A DNA stretch of 64,000 nucleotides, from assembly GCA_029216955.1 (NCBI GenBank), contig JANAVB010010791.1, positions 5,344,410 through 5,408,409 on the forward strand, given 5' to 3'. This DNA is from Iris pallida (taxonomy: Eukaryota; Streptophyta; Magnoliopsida; Asparagales; Iridaceae). The notes beneath the pieces were generated by a model. That model searched no databases. It was not told the DNA's origin and was given only the letters and a program-made list of their open reading frames with translations. Below are positions 25,173 to 37,514 of this stretch, in pieces (position 1 is the stretch's first letter; each line of letters opens with the position of its first letter). The position numbers and the translations under genes are program-made.

Positions 25173-27433
25173 AACAGTGGTAATTCCTCCAACAACCGAG
25201 ACAACAAGGGCAAACAGGCTATGGGGGCCGACACAGCCCCGAAGCCCGAATCGAAGCCGGCAGAGAAGCAGTGGCCGCAGATGACTTACTCCTTTGAAGA
25301 CAGCCATGTCAAGCCCATCCTTGACATGCTCATACAAGAAGATCGAATTCAGCTCCCTCCTCCAAGGCATGAACCTCGTCCTACAGAGATGGAGAGCCCC
25401 AAGTACTGCCACTACCATCGCTATGTCCATAATGCCACTCAAGACTGCTTCCAACTGAAGCGGTACATCCAAAACCTCATCGATTCCAAGGCCCTGGCCA
25501 TTGATTTCGAGGAGGTGACGGTCGCTGCCAACATGGTGTCTGTCCAATTCGGCAGCTTCCCTCCGACAAAGACTCAAGATGGAGTAGTACCCGTCCTCCG
25601 GGCAAAGATGGAGGTCGCTAATCTTCTACCTCCCCGAGATCAGGCTGCTGGTCTAGTGCCTCTTACCACATCACGAGGGGAGGTCATGTGGGTCCATCCA
25701 GACCTGGTACCTGAAGTGACTCAGTCTGCACCACCCTCCACCGGCAAGATGAAGGGTGGGAAAGTCAAGTCCTGCCGCACAATCTCGACAGATGTCGAAG
25801 AAGCTATGGCTGTCGTCACCCGGTCTGGTGCACAATCCTAACCTACACCGGGTAACTCGGCTGAAGAACGCCAGCCGGCCGCTGCTGACGCTCCAGGACC
25901 TTCTCAGCCTCCACCGGCCGAGAAGCCAAAACTAAAGGAGACCCGCTTTGACAAGCCGCTCCGCAAAGACGTACCACATGGGCTGGAGAGGCCCTACAAT
26001 TTTGACATTCTTGCGCAATTGGCCAACACACCGGCCAGATTATCATTATATGAGCTCCTGAGACTCTCCAAAGATGTTTGCGTCGCACTGAGCGAGGCAC
26101 TCCAGAATGCCGACGCATATCTGGCTCAGGTCAATCTCACTGGGGAGAGCTCGTCTGCGGATCTCCAAGACAGTGCTTGCACAGGGGCCATACCCAACAT
26201 TGAGTTTAATCCACAGGACATGCTTATCAAAACCAACCTGCACGATCGCCCTCTGTATTATACTGGATATGTCGGCGACGTCAAGGTGGATCGGATGCAC
26301 ATTGATCCCGGTTCTTCGATAAGCATTATCCCGAAGAGCTTGCTTCATCATCTGTGCATCCCTATGCATCGGCTGACTCCTACCAGCACCGCCATCAGTG
26401 GTTTCAATTCTGGGAGAAGCTATCCCATCGGGAAGATTCGTCTGAAGTGCTAAATTGGCGACCTTCAGTCGGAAGTAACCTGCTATGTTATCGACGCAGA
26501 CACCTCCTACAATATTCTTCTGGGGCGTCCGTGGATACACGATTATATGATCGTGCCTTCTATATTGCACCAGTACTTCAAGTACGTCGACAAGCACGGC
26601 TTCGTGAGGACAGAATTTACCAACATCGATCCCTTCAAAGGGGTCGAATCCTACTATTCAGATTCCTGCTTGTATGAGACGTCAAAAAGGCACTTGATCA
26701 ACGAAGATGTTCAAGAGCAGACAGAGGCCATTGTGGGGTCGGAGGAACCTTTGAGGATCCATCTCCAACCCCGCAAACTAGAAAAGACTACACCTCTGGC
26801 AGCCACTCTGCATAGAGAAGCAACTGGTCTCCCGGTGCTCACTGCACAAAAGGAGCAGATGATAATCCAACTGCCAAGGTCTGGCCAAGGGCCAAGACCC
26901 ACGACGGAGCCACTGACAATCAGGCTGCCGAGAGCCAGCCAGCAACAAACAGAGGAGCTCAATCCCTCTGTCAAGCTAATAACGATTCGTCTTCCCAGAA
27001 TGAGTCGACAGCCGAGCACTAAGCCGGGGACTGCTAGCGAGCCAACAACTCCCTGCCTCGCACCAAGCACTAAGCTGGGGGTCGCAATTGCACCAACGAC
27101 TCCACGTTCAGTACCACCAGTGGAGCCCCTGATGATTAAGCTGCCTAGGTCATCCTTCCAGTCTTCATTGACACAGGGGGTGGCCTAAGAAGAGTTAGAG
27201 CTGGCCAAGTATGTGGCTGCTCACACTGATGTTCCGTCTGCAGATGATGTAATTCCACCGAAAAAGATACCTTACTTCATCAATAAAGGGTTATCTTTGA
27301 ACTACCTCGAGCTTAATAAGCTTTGTATAATGTATGCTATGGAACACGGTATAGGGACCCACCTACACACACAGGTGACAAATGTCTACACCGCAAACCA
27401 ACTTACTCCCGTGGAAGACGTTTGCTTCATATT
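25173..27433 (+). pseudogene. pro: Element E gag C-terminus and protease
   Basis: The frame continues from 17168 with NSGNSSNNRDNKGKQ. It contains CHYHRYVHNATQDCFQLK (a Tat-type Cys/His motif), then the protease region: LHDRPLYYTGYVGDVKVDRM, IDPGSSISIIPKSLL with the catalytic Asp near 26304, ISGFNSG, and VIDADTSYNILLGRPWIHDY. A Pro/Ser/Thr-rich tail has repeated 'IRLPR/IKLPR' peptides. Stops at 25839, 26451 and 27186 interrupt one frame. The active site reads D-P-G-S rather than the usual D-S/T/G-G. The frame runs into element D at 27433 and resumes at 57711. Confidence 0.88.
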
Positions 27434-27774
27434 TGTAACTCCACTTTTCAAATTTTTTTTAATTTTATCCTTGTAATTATTTTACTATTTTCTTTATCTA
27501 ATGAAGTGATTTATTTCTTCATATTGATTTTCCTTTTCTTTTCTTTCTTTTCTCTTTGGGCCTTTACATGGCCAGCCCATAGGTTTTCATTTCACTAATT
27601 TGAATTATAAGGAGGGTGAGAGAAGAGACGCTCTTCTCATTTTCGTTTGTGAGCTGCTGCTTAATTCAAATTCTCTAACAGAATTTCTAACATGTCAGAG
27701 AGCGAGGAAATTCTTTTCCCGCTATTTTTCCCTTCTCTCTCATTCATGAATCATCGATCCCCCCTATAAATTTC

Positions 27775-27781
27775 CAATTCC
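27775..27781 (+). promoter_or_regulatory. TATA box, element D 5' LTR
   Basis: TATAAAT in a C-rich context; the matching site in the 3' LTR is 53774-53780. It is followed by a leader with GAGAGCAGTCTTCTTCCCC. Confidence 0.6.
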
Positions 27782-30700
27782 ATCCACACTCTAAATTCCA
27801 GAGAGCAGTCTTCTTCCCCAATTCTTGTTCTCCACACGAAACTTCTAAAACTTTAATTTCCTATACTTCGAAGAGGAGCAGATGATGATGATGGTGAGCT
27901 TCTCCTCAGACGACTAGACGACAACGACGGTGACCACGACGACTCGATCGCCACGAAGGATTTCCATTCCGTGATGTTTTCCATCGATTCCCTCAATTGC
28001 TTCATAAGTAAACATCATAGTTACTTTGTAGGAATTGTCCAAATTCCTAATCCATTTCATTTTGGTTAACTTCTGAATTCAGATCTATAACTCCTGGAAA
28101 TTTTGATCGGTTTCATCGAACGAGAAATCATTCAGATTATCGAAATTGGTAAGCATTGTTTTCCTTGATTGATTTATGCTAGTAAGCTGTCATTCTTGAA
28201 TCTCATGTCCTGTGTTCTTATGATGATAGATCGGATTGGGATTGAGTCGATCTATTCAACAATCAAAATCTGAAATTTAATTGGTAAGTCTAAATCTCCT
28301 TGGCTGATTTAATCTAAGTGATTGTGTGTATGCGTGTATGGACAGATCTTGATTTTGTTCCCTATTTTGAGGAGATTTTTCTAAATCAAATTGAGTTATA
28401 TTATAACCTGAGGATTGAGCATGTGTGATTATTAATTTTAGATGGGATATTCTATTCTAGAATTGTAGTCGAGTAGAGGTCGGCTGTATCAGTAATTGCC
28501 ACCCTCATGATACTCTACTTATTTGTGATATGCTACACTATTTTAGGTTAATAATGTAGCTGTCTAATGGTTAAGCTCAGTATTAGAAATCTGGAAACAA
28601 TTTGATAGTCACCTAGGTTATAGATTGTCCCTCTTCATAGAATTTGCATACTGATTAAATAGACATCCTGAGATCACATCTTGAATCTCAGGCTCTTATT
28701 TATTTGACAGTGTTCAAATGTATAATTGCTTGGTTTTCCTAAAATGATATGATAGGCTAAACTGGATAACTGAACACCCTGTTCGAGACAGGGTATAAGT
28801 CCCTAACTTGAGATTATTTTGTTCAACCTATCTAAGGATTGACACTTGACCAATGTGGATAACCTGAGTAATGATAAATTTAGAAACTGATTTATGGGAC
28901 TATACAGCAGTATTTTGGTTAAATGATCTGAATTATTGAGGCTTGGAATGAATGGTATCAGGTTTCCCTGAGCTGGACTTTATTGTCAATACTTGCAGTA
29001 GGCATGACCTATAGCATTCTTTTGAAGCTTTTGAATACTTCTTATTCAGGAACCTATCTGGGGGTTTGTTTAGCTATTGGAGAAGTTGTACTTAGCTGAC
29101 CTTCATTTGAAAACAAGGATTCTTTAAGTTCCTGATAGGAATGTGAGAATGAAATTCTTAAAGTTGTGTTTGGTTCAGGAAATTGGACAGGGTTGCCATG
29201 ACTCAGAATTGAGAGATTGAATTGTCTCTTGTTTGATGTAGAACTGGTAGATAGGTCTGCATCAACCACTTAAGGCCTGACTGAACATTGCTCAGATAAA
29301 ACTGGTGATTAAACCTAATATATGTCCTGCTATTGAACTGTTTAAACTGAGAATAGGACAGTTATGAGTTTGATAATGTTGGCATGTTTTGATTGACATT
29401 ATATCAGTCCTTCTAATTGATTATTCCTAAACCTGAGAAATCCTGTTATCTTATAGCACAGAGACTGTTATTTAACTTACTATTGGACTGAACTTGGACA
29501 GTAGGCTTTGTTGATTTAAATCATGGAAGGAATGGTGAATGGGACAGTAAGCAAGACTGTCCTGTTCAGGAATCATTTAGCTAAATTGAATGATGAAACA
29601 TCACCTGGATTGGTTACTGAGCCTTCTTAGTAATATTGAAGACTGATTTATGAGCTTCCAGTTGAGATAAAATTGTTTCCATGTTTGGATAGACTGAATT
29701 GATACTAGGATGCCTGATTCTGGGACTGATTGTTAATCCCTGTTATAGACTGTTATGTCCTGCTATTGGACTGGGATAGGGGACTGAGTTTGAAATCATT
29801 TTGAGCTATATTAGACTCATTTGGACTAGTAATGGACTGTTTAGGAACTAATGCTGAACCAAGGTTTCAGCTTGTAGACTGAACCATTATTCAATCACCT
29901 AAGGGGTGATATTGATCACTTTAAGCCTGTGTTGTCAGTTGTAAATCCTGGAAGGATTGGACTGTTACTTTGAGTATTTTAGTTGACTGTATTTGGAAGC
30001 CTGGGTAAACTGGTAGGAACCAAATTGAGTTTGGATTGAGATGATAAATCTTACCAAGGCTGAGTAATATCAATTCCAGGAATTACAGACTGAACTGATT
30101 TCAGGGAACAAAGAGTTAGGATTTGCAGGAATTGTAAGGACTGAATTAAATGATTTGGCTGGTCGACCTTGAGTCATTCAGGAATCTTGCAGTAGAAGTA
30201 TCAAGTTAGTTTCTAAGGGATAGGTTATTTTGTCTTGAGGCAGTGCATTAGAAGTAAGTTTCCTTTATTAGTTATTAGTTTGATGGTGGTTCCTATATAT
30301 TACTCTAGCCATGTCAGGTATTCAATATGTGTGTTTCAGTATATGAATAATTGAGGATATTGGCAGATTATATATGTCCTGCTATTGAACTGTTAGCTAA
30401 GAAATTAAATTATAATAGGCATACTCTCTAGCAGTACAATGTGAATAGTTGAGAGTATGTGTGTCCTGATTTGGTTAGGTATCAGTCCACATTAAGACTG
30501 AATAGTTAGGCTCTGTTATGTATTGAACCTATATATTGGTGTGTAACAATAATAAGGAGGAGTATGGTTCAACTTTGAATCATTCTTGTGTAATAACAAG
30601 ATTACACAACCTTGTTCAGGTTTAGTGAAACTTTGAGAGTTAGAATAAATAGGCTCTCTTAGAAGAGGGTACAATATAGCTGTTAACTAGGATTGTGTAG

Positions 30701-31284
30701 GGTTATATCAACTCTCTTGACAATGCATGGTTAGGATATTATAGAGTTGACTAGTGTTATAGATTGAGGAAGTAATTAACTAATGTTTTAGTCTAAAACT
30801 AGATTATATAAATAATCACATCTATAGGTAGATTGTATTTATCAAATGGAACCTAGGATTATTTTAGTGATCTTAGACTTAAATACCAACTTTATATTGT
30901 TGACTTATCAACTGTAATTATAAACAGGAGGATTCCCAGCTCTACTACCCTTTCTCGATCACCCGGAGACAGGCAAGTATACTCCTCGGATTTGTTCATT
31001 TCTCATGTCTTGCATGCTCATTCTTGAATCTCCTTGATTGACACGATGTATCACGATATTGTCTGGTTTCATGTTTCATGTATTACTTGCGTCTGGAAGG
31101 GGAAATACTATAAATATGTGATCAAACCCTGTTACAACTCATGTGAATAGCTTGGGTCCCGTACCGTGCACGCGGGACCAAAGCCGTACCATTTTATGAT
31201 CATTGCATCTACCTAAGCCGATCACAATCTAGATGTATTTCAATATTTCACATGTCAGGATTTCAGGTTGTATTTCAGGATTCA

Positions 31285-31360
31285 TGGTTGTATTTCATGT
31301 TCAGGTTATATTTCATGTTCAGGTTATACTTCATGTTCAGATTGTATTTCATGTTCAGGA
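31285..31360 (+). repeat. 18-bp tandem repeat, element D 5' LTR
   Basis: Four copies of about GTTGTATTTCATGTTCAG. The 3' LTR (57099-57192) has five copies, so the array changed after insertion. Confidence 0.85.
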
Positions 31361-31871
31361 CTCTTACCATGTTTCATGTTTTACTTTCAGTATTTCCTGC
31401 TCAGTTTCATGTCTTGTCTTATTTCCTGTACTTTACATATATTCTTGTTTCTTGATTCATACCATGATGTACATGTTCATTCCTTGGATATACTTAGCTC
31501 CGCTCCTGACTAGGATATGTTACAGGTGAGTTGGAGGCTCTATGCGACACGTACTATGGCGATGGGCCAATTGATGCATGAGAGCTAGCTGGTGCTGCTC
31601 TTGACTTAGAGGCTGCAGAAGCCTAGAGCTTACCTTAGTTTTCCATATTATTTTCCTGTATTGAGACTAGTAGACTTTCTGTCATTTCTGGAATGTATAA
31701 ATTCTGATATTGTACTTTTACTCTGGGATACATTTATAGATGCTGTATTTTCATATTTGTCTTGATATCTGGTTAGTTTCCCTAGATTGGTACAGCTTAC
31801 TATGTTGTGTCTAACGACAAAGGCTGGGCGTGTCCGACTCGTGTCCGATTATTCAGGAGCGGATCATGACA

Positions 31872-32561
31872 TAATTTTAGTGGTGGCCCATGCAGGTCTA
31901 TCCTAATGGTACCTAGGTCTTGGCGTACTATTGGGGGACTTGATTACACTAGGGAAACTTGAACACAACATAGAAAAATCGGGGAATAAGGGTATATCAG
32001 GTATATCAGGTATTTTCATATTCTATAAACACTTGTTGTATTTACATCTAGGTTATTTTAACAGTTTTCTGTTTTTCAGATAGTTCAAAAGCACGCGACA
32101 CCGGAACGGTTGATCCACCTATACTTGAGATTCTGAGCTTCCACTCCGCAGGTCGTCCCTACTATCCCCATGGGTAGTACGTAGTTGACGGAGATGTTTG
32201 AAAGTTCCTTGACACCCAGAGAGAGAGCAAGCCATCATTTTCCAAGCCAGACTTATGGATGCAGTTCTCGAGCCAGAAAAGACTTCTGCTTTCCAGACTC
32301 CTACACCTTTGGACTTCTCCGACACTGCGAGCACATATCTTGCATCGAGGAGCAGATCGAGAACCTGGAGTCGCAACTGAAGATCATTCAAGTCCCTGAG
32401 AACCCGACTCCTCTGAAGATTGAAGTCACCAACCGGGAGATCCAGCTCGTAGCACATACAATAAGATGGGAAGATAAAGTCCAGGAGCGACATAAAGACT
32501 TATGACGAAGACAACAACTATCCTGGACCCGCAAAGCGTCGCAACACTTAGTCTGCGCTTC
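31872..32561 (+). pseudogene. Element D leader and gag-like fragment
   Basis: Begins with the leader block (GTGGTGGCCCATGCAGGTC within 31872-31898). A frame at 32185-32505 encodes about 106 residues with a helical stretch EEQIENLESQLKIIQ and no recognised domain. By position, between leader and element B, it should be Gag-related, but I cannot show that from motifs. It continues, degenerate, after B at 41155. Confidence 0.45.
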
Positions 32562-34306
32562 TGTAAAGCCCCTAAATTTCTACTATTTTTTATTAAATTT
32601 GGTACTGATTAAAATTTGGTATTGTACGTCGCGTAGTCGTATTATACGTCGCGCGCGAAATTTTATTTTTCGTAATTGCTCGACAAGTGCGAATATGTGT
32701 GAGCGTACATATTTTTAGAAAAGAATTTTTTCCATTTTTTTAGTTTCAAAATAATATATAGTAATTACTTTATTTTTATATAGGGCGTAAGATATAATTT
32801 ATGTATAAATTAATTCTCGAAATTATTTATTAATTATCTTAAATTATTTTAAAGGTATTTTTGAAGTAGTTCCTATTAATATTTAAATTGATTTTCGAAA
32901 TTTATTAATATTAATATTTTATTATTCAAAAAGATATTTAAATATTTATTATTTTCGAAATTATTATTATTAGTATTTTTTGGAAAATGTATTTCAAAAT
33001 TTTTATGGCATTTAAATCTTGATTTAAATTTATGGATTTATTTAAATAGTTAAATATTTGAAATTTGATTTATTCCATTTAATTTTAAAATAAAAATTTA
33101 ATTAGATTTAAATTGAATTTGTATTGGATTGGATTTGATTGATTTTAAATTAAGTTGTGAATTATCTATTTTGGGTTTAAACTACTCATAATCCTATCCA
33201 AATGAGAATTTCCACATCCTATAAATAGGCAGGTACTCCTCCATATTATTTGTCTCCACAATTCATCTTCCACAAATTTTCTACAACCCAAGTTCGTGCA
33301 TCGTGTCCATATCCGTGTCCTCCGCCCCTTCCACTAAAATTTTTCTAATACATATACAACATATCTCGCGTCCGATAATTCCGGACGTCCATCCATGTCG
33401 TGCCGGACATTTCCCGACACGACCCAACCCTAAACCTTAACCGCTGCCCGATTTTCTCTGTTCCTCCTGTCAACCCACGCCGCCATCTCCCTTCCCCCTT
33501 CCCGTCGATCGAAGCCAACTAATCCAGCCAACGCCAACAGAACCGCCACCCCTACACCAGCCAACAACACCATCACCTTCACCACCAGTCCCCAACCCCG
33601 ACCACAGACGTGACCTAGCAACTCCACCATAGCCCAAACCCAAACCCAACGACGACACACTCCGTCGAACCCCGACACAGCCACACCCGCTACCACCAGC
33701 AGCCGAGCCACCCGACAATCGACCACCAACACCCTGGTCGTCGGCCCCAAACACCCTTCACATCCGGCCACACCGGCCGACCGCCCCTAACTACTGCCAC
33801 GTCTCTTCCGTGGCTACAACCAGCCCATCGTCACCACCACCAAACTCATCCTAAAAAAAAAACAACAACAAGAGGAAAACCCTTACCCAAAGCCGCCGCG
33901 GCCGGCGCATCTCCGCCGCGCCAGCGCGAGCGCGCCGCCCGTACGCAGCCCCGCCGGCGACCCCGACTCCCTGAAACCCCCTCCGCCGACTCCCACCGCC
34001 TTCCGTCGAACCCCGGCCAGAAAACCCTGAACGCCGACGAGCCTCCATCTTCCCCCGCCGTTCCGCTCCTCTCTCCGACCCAGCCGCCTATCCCCCGCTC
34101 GCAGCTCGCTCCTTCCGCCGCCGGCGACGCCGATCCACCCTCCACCGCCGAGTCTCCAGCCCTTTCTCTCTCCGCTCTTTTTTTTTCCTCCCCGCCTCTC
34201 CTTCTCTCTCTCACCTCACTAATCTCCTCACTTCTTTGTTTAGAAGCACAACACAATTTTAATTTTTTTTATTATATTTTTTGTTAACTATTATTATATT
34301 TATCAT

Positions 34307-34345
<39 letters not shown>

Positions 34346-36197
34346 GTTATTTTCTTTCTCCTTGTTTTTGTTAGTACTATTATTAATATAATTTATTGTA
34401 TAATAAAAGGATATATGTTCTCATATAGGAGGATTTGTATATTAGTATGTATAACTATATAAATATAGGACAAATACAGATTTCATTTATTGTTATTAAT
34501 ATTATTTACAATGGTAATTTGTTATTAGTTGTCATTCAGATTTTCATTGGTTCCACTAATACCAAAATTGTTATTTTGTTCTCAGTATATTACAATAATT
34601 CTAGATATATTGTCATATTATTTTGAGGTATCTTGTTTATGTCTTTTTGGCCTAAAATGATTTTCAACATATTTACCTAAAATACTTTGACCCATAAAAA
34701 TTTAGTTTCAAAAATTATAAAATAATTTACTAGTATTTCTCAAATATTTTAAATAATATAGTTTCTATCTCAAAATCGTATTTTTACAAATTAGAGCTTT
34801 TGCAAAAAGAAGAAGAAGATATTTTTCTTGACTCTAAGTATTTTTTTCAATGAATATTTTGACCTATGAAAACTAGTTATTAAGTATTATAAATAATTTC
34901 CTAAAAATCATATATATTATTTTTTCTATCGATCAATCTCTTGTCCGTGACGAGCCCATTTTTTACTATTCCCTTCCAATCCTATACTACCTTATGTCTA
35001 CCCTAATTAAATTGACCGTCCTGGCCCCGATGGAACTGTCCGTGCCACCATCAGAGGTCACCTTGCACAGTTGTATCACCGAAGCCATACATTGAGTATC
35101 GCAGCACACCAGGCGTCGCAACAGGCAAGTATAGCTTGCTAATTAACTGTAAAATTATTTATTTTCTGTATTATTTATTTTGTTTCATATTGTTAGTTTC
35201 TTTTGTTATAAACTGCGCGTCCAAGCCATACTTGGGTGCAAGCGACTTTATTAGTCGTTACTTTATTTTATGCATGTTGACTTAGTGTTAGCGGACTACC
35301 TTCTTGTTGGGGGATATCCTTATATCTTTCTTTGGCTGTGACACTCACACTACACGGTTTGAGACATGTTGCTAGGGGCACGACTTATTGACTAGCTATC
35401 TCTAAAGTTATGTGACGGTAGATGATCGTAACTACTATGACTAGGGTTTTAGAGACTCAAACAGTAACAAAACTGGACGAGCCATGGACATGACTTGAAC
35501 AGTGTGGGAAATATTGGAGGAGGACAGTCGCTAGTGCGTATGAGAATCCAAACAGGTAAACCACAGTCTCCGGATAGAACTGTGGCGATATATTTGCAGA
35601 TGCCCTCTGATGTTTTAGACGTTACGGACGGATACAGATGACTGGATGCCAGTTACGTACACATAGCCTAAAATTCTACACATATGCATGAAAGTTGTCC
35701 TCTAAATTGCACATTAGAAGGTTTGAATCTCCTTTGCATATTTATGTCTAGGATAGTCTTTTATATATTATTTTATTATTCTGACAGTTCATATTAGCTT
35801 GTTCTTCCTGTATCTTGCTACGTCCGTCTGAGGACCTAGTTTTTCCCCAGGTTTGTGTACATATCTTCTGCAGGTATTCTAGCCAAGGCCGTGGTCTTCT
35901 CCATTCCTTCGAAGACGATTGCGCTTGGTTCGTCTTGTCATTTTATGGATCGATTCTTGTACATTTCTTTCATTGAGATAGTTGGTAGTGGACTTTGTCT
36001 CCGCCCAATGATTGTATCATAAATATTCAAGTTGATTTTTCTATTATATATTTTTTTCATTGTGGATGAGATTTAGTTTGTCTTGGATTACTACGTTTTA
36101 TAACTTATGTATACATACAAGGCCCATGTACTTCGTATGTATATAGCTGGCATGTCTACGTACTTAGTCCTACGTATATTGGGACTGGGGCATTACA
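32562..36197 (+). repeat. Element B 5' LTR
   Basis: Runs TGTAAAGCCCC...GGGGCATTACA. TATAAATA at 33220-33227 is followed by a C-rich, CpG-rich tract (33300-34230), a short ATT microsatellite (34305-34345), then AT-rich sequence. Open frames in the C-rich tract are compositional and occur on both strands. Confidence 0.95.
33220..33227 (+). promoter_or_regulatory. TATA box, element B 5' LTR
   Basis: TATAAATA in the context catcctataaataggcagg; the counterpart in the 3' LTR is 38177-38184. Confidence 0.65.
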
Positions 36198-37514
36198 TAT
36201 TTTTGTGGTGGCCCATGCAGGTCTAGAAAAAAATTGTTTGGTTACTTTACCGTACCAAGCAAGCCTGCGTATAGGATTAGAGTCTAGGATCTCATCCACA
36301 TACTTGACCTCCTTCTCGCTTGACTCCTCAAGTTGCAACTTGTTTGATCCCTTCTATCGTGATTCGTGCCCTTCTTTCGTGCTTGATAAAGATTAATAAG
36401 GTAACCCATACTAGGTGGACATTACCCATTGTCCCATCACCCTACTAGTTTAACTCTTGTAAGTTGGGTAGATTGTCTTATGACCTAGCAATCACTTTGT
36501 CCTTGTGACCTATATTAGCAAGTTCACTTAGGTTCTAGAATTTAGAGAACCCTATCCCATCTAGTCAACCAAAGACTTGGACAAAAGAGACTATAGGACG
36601 ACTGTATAGAGACCAACATAGGATATAACTTAGAGTCTTAAGGAGTTTGAACTAATTCTATTCTATTTCAATCTTAAATCTCTCGTGCTTATGTTTTTTT
36701 ACCATCTTAATTAAATATTGCTACTATAGCCTAGTTTTGCAAGTTTAACCGTTATCAAACTTGTTCAAGACACATGCTATTGAGCGCGCGCTCACTAACA
36801 TATTGTCTAGTCAGAACCGGTGCATGATGGTCTGATCAACCGAGTGTACTTTGGTTCGCTTTCATTTATCGTTATACGTGGGAGGAGATATAGTTAAGCT
36901 TGCTCTCTAGAATCTCATCCACGTCTGCCTTGGCAATTCTCTTTTGAATTTATTCAATCGTCTTTGAACCACGTGTTCGTATTCAATAAACATCTCCTTC
37001 GAACTCTTATTCATTTTGTCTTTCACTTAAATTGGAAAGACAGAACACTCGAACTTGATAGATAGACACCAAGTGTTCCCCTATGACCATAATAGTTATA
37101 GTGGCCATCAACCAAGCCACGTATTTACAACTTCGTCTCGAGTTATTCGCCCCATCCTTCGACTCTTGATCGTGATCTCTAATCATTTGAAATGACTAGA
37201 ATTATTTTCTTAACCACCCCTAAACCTAGACGCGTAACTTCACTCTAAGGAACCATGTACCCTTGCTCTCTAATTACTTTACCTTCATTACCTAACCCTT
37301 AATTTCGTCTCTATCTTGCATTAGCTAGCGACCCTCATCCATTACCATATCCGTGCATCATTTTCTTATTTATCTAAATCATGATTCCCTAATGCATGTT
37401 TGTGTTAAATGTTGTTTTTTTGCCTCGTCCAACGATTTGATCGTACCCTTGTATCGTCTCACCCCTCTACTTATTCTTAATTTCGAGGACGAAATTCTTG
37501 TAAGTTGGGTAGGA
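36198..37514 (+). other. Element B interior, non-coding, 1317 bp
   Basis: Starts with the leader block (36198-36223) and ends with AATTTCGAGGACGAAATT (37479-37496) and the polypurine tract AAGTTGGGTAGGA. A central segment (about 36715-37210) resembles part of the interior of element C (about 47818-48310): GCCTAGTTTTGCAAG and GGTCTGATCAACC are shared. Frames are short and unrecognised. Confidence 0.85.

Larger units (their letters stand above)
27434..31871 (+). repeat. Element D 5' LTR, 4438 bp
   Basis: Runs TGTAACTCCACTTTTC...GGATCATGACA, with a TATA box at 27775. Three GTAAG donor-like sites follow within 400 bp (28006, 28150, 28284), with AG sites between them. The body (28300-31000) is unusually even, AT-rich, and full of short words such as GGACTG, CCTGTT and TTAGG. 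An 18-bp array lies at 31285-31360. No coding domain is visible. Confidence 0.9.

Noticed and set aside
29054..29269. 71-codon minus-strand frame conserved in both D LTRs (also 55063-55278)
   Set aside because: The LTRs are near-identical copies, so conservation is expected; no domain or codon bias seen.
33430..34256. Gly/Val-rich minus-strand frames in the B LTRs (also 38387-39274)
   Set aside because: They are antisense to the C-rich LTR leader, have no domain and differ only as the DNA does.
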